34,732 nucleotides of DNA from the NCBI GenBank assembly GCA_017615635.1, contig JAFZZR010000003.1:1-34732 (forward strand). Direction: 5' to 3'. Below, piece after piece: positions 34,365 through 34,732 of this stretch (the stretch's first letter is position 1; every line of letters starts with the position of its first letter). The notes beneath the pieces are model-generated. The model searched no databases. It was not told the DNA's origin and saw only the letters and a list, made by a program, of their open reading frames with translations. The translations under genes were made by a program, and so were the position numbers. The stretch comes from Lentisphaeria bacterium (GTDB lineage: Bacteria > Verrucomicrobiota > Lentisphaeria > Victivallales > UBA1829).

Positions 34365-34426
34365 GTAAGAGAAACGGGTTCACCCTCATCGAATTGCTGG
34401 TCGTCATCGCCATCATCGCTATTTGA
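34361..34426 (+). pseudogene. Truncated pseudopilin gene, cut in the prepilin helix
   Basis: [21 protein letters not shown], then TGA: only 21 codons remain. AGGAGA at 34347-34352 gives a good ribosome-binding site, and the leader has the canonical Gly before Phe that the other four copies lack. Homology stops after ATCGCTATT, where the other copies go on with CTGGCGGG. Unrelated AT-rich DNA follows. Insertion of a mobile element, a deletion joint or an assembly join are all possible. If intact it would have preceded another secreted enzyme gene. Confidence 0.8.
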
Positions 34427-34732
34427 TTACGCTCGGATTTTAAGGTTTACTTGCATATTCTTGCTTATTTTTTCGAACCATTTTCTTGTCCTCTGTAAAA
34501 TACCGTATGCGTATTTTTGAATTTACAACGCACAATGTCATCCGGAGTGAGATTTTCGATTTGCAAAACAGTTGAAGGTGTGGTATATTTCGAGGTTGTT
34601 TTGCATCTCCGCCGTTTCACGCTTGCTATGTAAAAAAACGCATGATCGTCTCGGACGGCAAAACGAGACTGGCAATTACGGAATTATTCGATCTGATTGG
34701 TGACACATCATGCTGGAAGTATTACAGGACAG
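34427..34732. other. AT-rich DNA of unknown origin after the broken pseudopilin
   Basis: Base composition drops visibly (my estimate about 40% GC against near 60% elsewhere) right after the pseudopilin break, and short frames here use codons such as TTA and AAA that the neighbours avoid. A minus-strand frame open from about 34691 to a TAA at 34465 has no ATG (its late part reads TPDDIVRCKF). No terminal inverted repeat or target duplication can be judged because the other end is outside the window. Confidence 0.6.
34642..34732 (+). CDS. Possible start of an unidentified gene, cut by the window edge
   Basis: The frame from ATG 34642 (MIVSDGKTRLAITELFDLIG) stays open to the last base, 30 codons. 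There is no clear ribosome-binding site. It is not recognisable as a family; it may be the first gene of an inserted element or a chance frame. Confidence 0.25.
   Translation, partial: MIVSDGKTRLAITELFDLIGDTSCWKYYRT

Overview
The window looks like part of a chromosome of a Lentisphaerota bacterium (Victivallis-like). This is an inference from gene content: a GC-rich genome, several type II secretion pseudopilin genes with an [18 protein letters not shown] start and (in some) the PVC-type H-X9-DG tail, GH123-like (DUF4091) secreted glycosidases, and LacI- or GntR-type regulators with sugar-binding-protein sensors. No rRNA, tRNA, CRISPR array or complete insertion sequence was seen.

Layout. 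(1) 2-703: 3' end of a DUF4432 (aldose-epimerase-like) gene, then a terminator. (2) 780-10629: a carbohydrate module: LacI regulator, pseudopilin, GH123-like, pseudopilin, GH123-like, cytoplasmic GH42-like enzyme, all on the plus strand. It ends in three tandem copies of a 163-bp repeat carrying terminator-like hairpins. (3) 11127-16439: a five-gene operon for D-amino-acid or gamma-glutamyl chemistry: N-acyl-D-amino-acid deacylase, CapA-like metallophosphatase, Asp/Glu racemase, D-Ala-D-Ala-ligase-like ATP-grasp enzyme, class I amidotransferase-fold gamma-glutamyl hydrolase. (4) 16519-17148 (minus): a formate/nitrite transporter. (5) 17331-26234: a second carbohydrate module: GntR-LacI hybrid regulator, pseudopilin, 1163-aa LamG/CBM9/GH123-like protein, pseudopilin, 819-aa secreted protein of unknown function. 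(6) 26310-30531 (minus): a GH2-family glycosidase and a CocE/NonD-type hydrolase. (7) 30698-33136: a fusion of a DUF4910/M28-like peptidase with an aminoglycoside-3-N-acetyltransferase-like domain. (8) 33240-34732: a third regulator plus pseudopilin start. Here the pseudopilin is cut off after 21 codons, at its most conserved point, by AT-rich unrelated DNA.

How the parts fit. The recurring pattern is regulator, then pseudopilin, then large secreted glycan-active protein. All five pseudopilin starts lie directly behind a regulator or a secreted enzyme, and the four intact ones lie directly before a secreted protein. I infer modular, separately regulated glycan-use units in which each pseudopilin serves the secreted enzyme beside it. 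Cytoplasmic GH42-like and GH2-like enzymes would finish imported oligosaccharides, yet no sugar transporter is encoded here.
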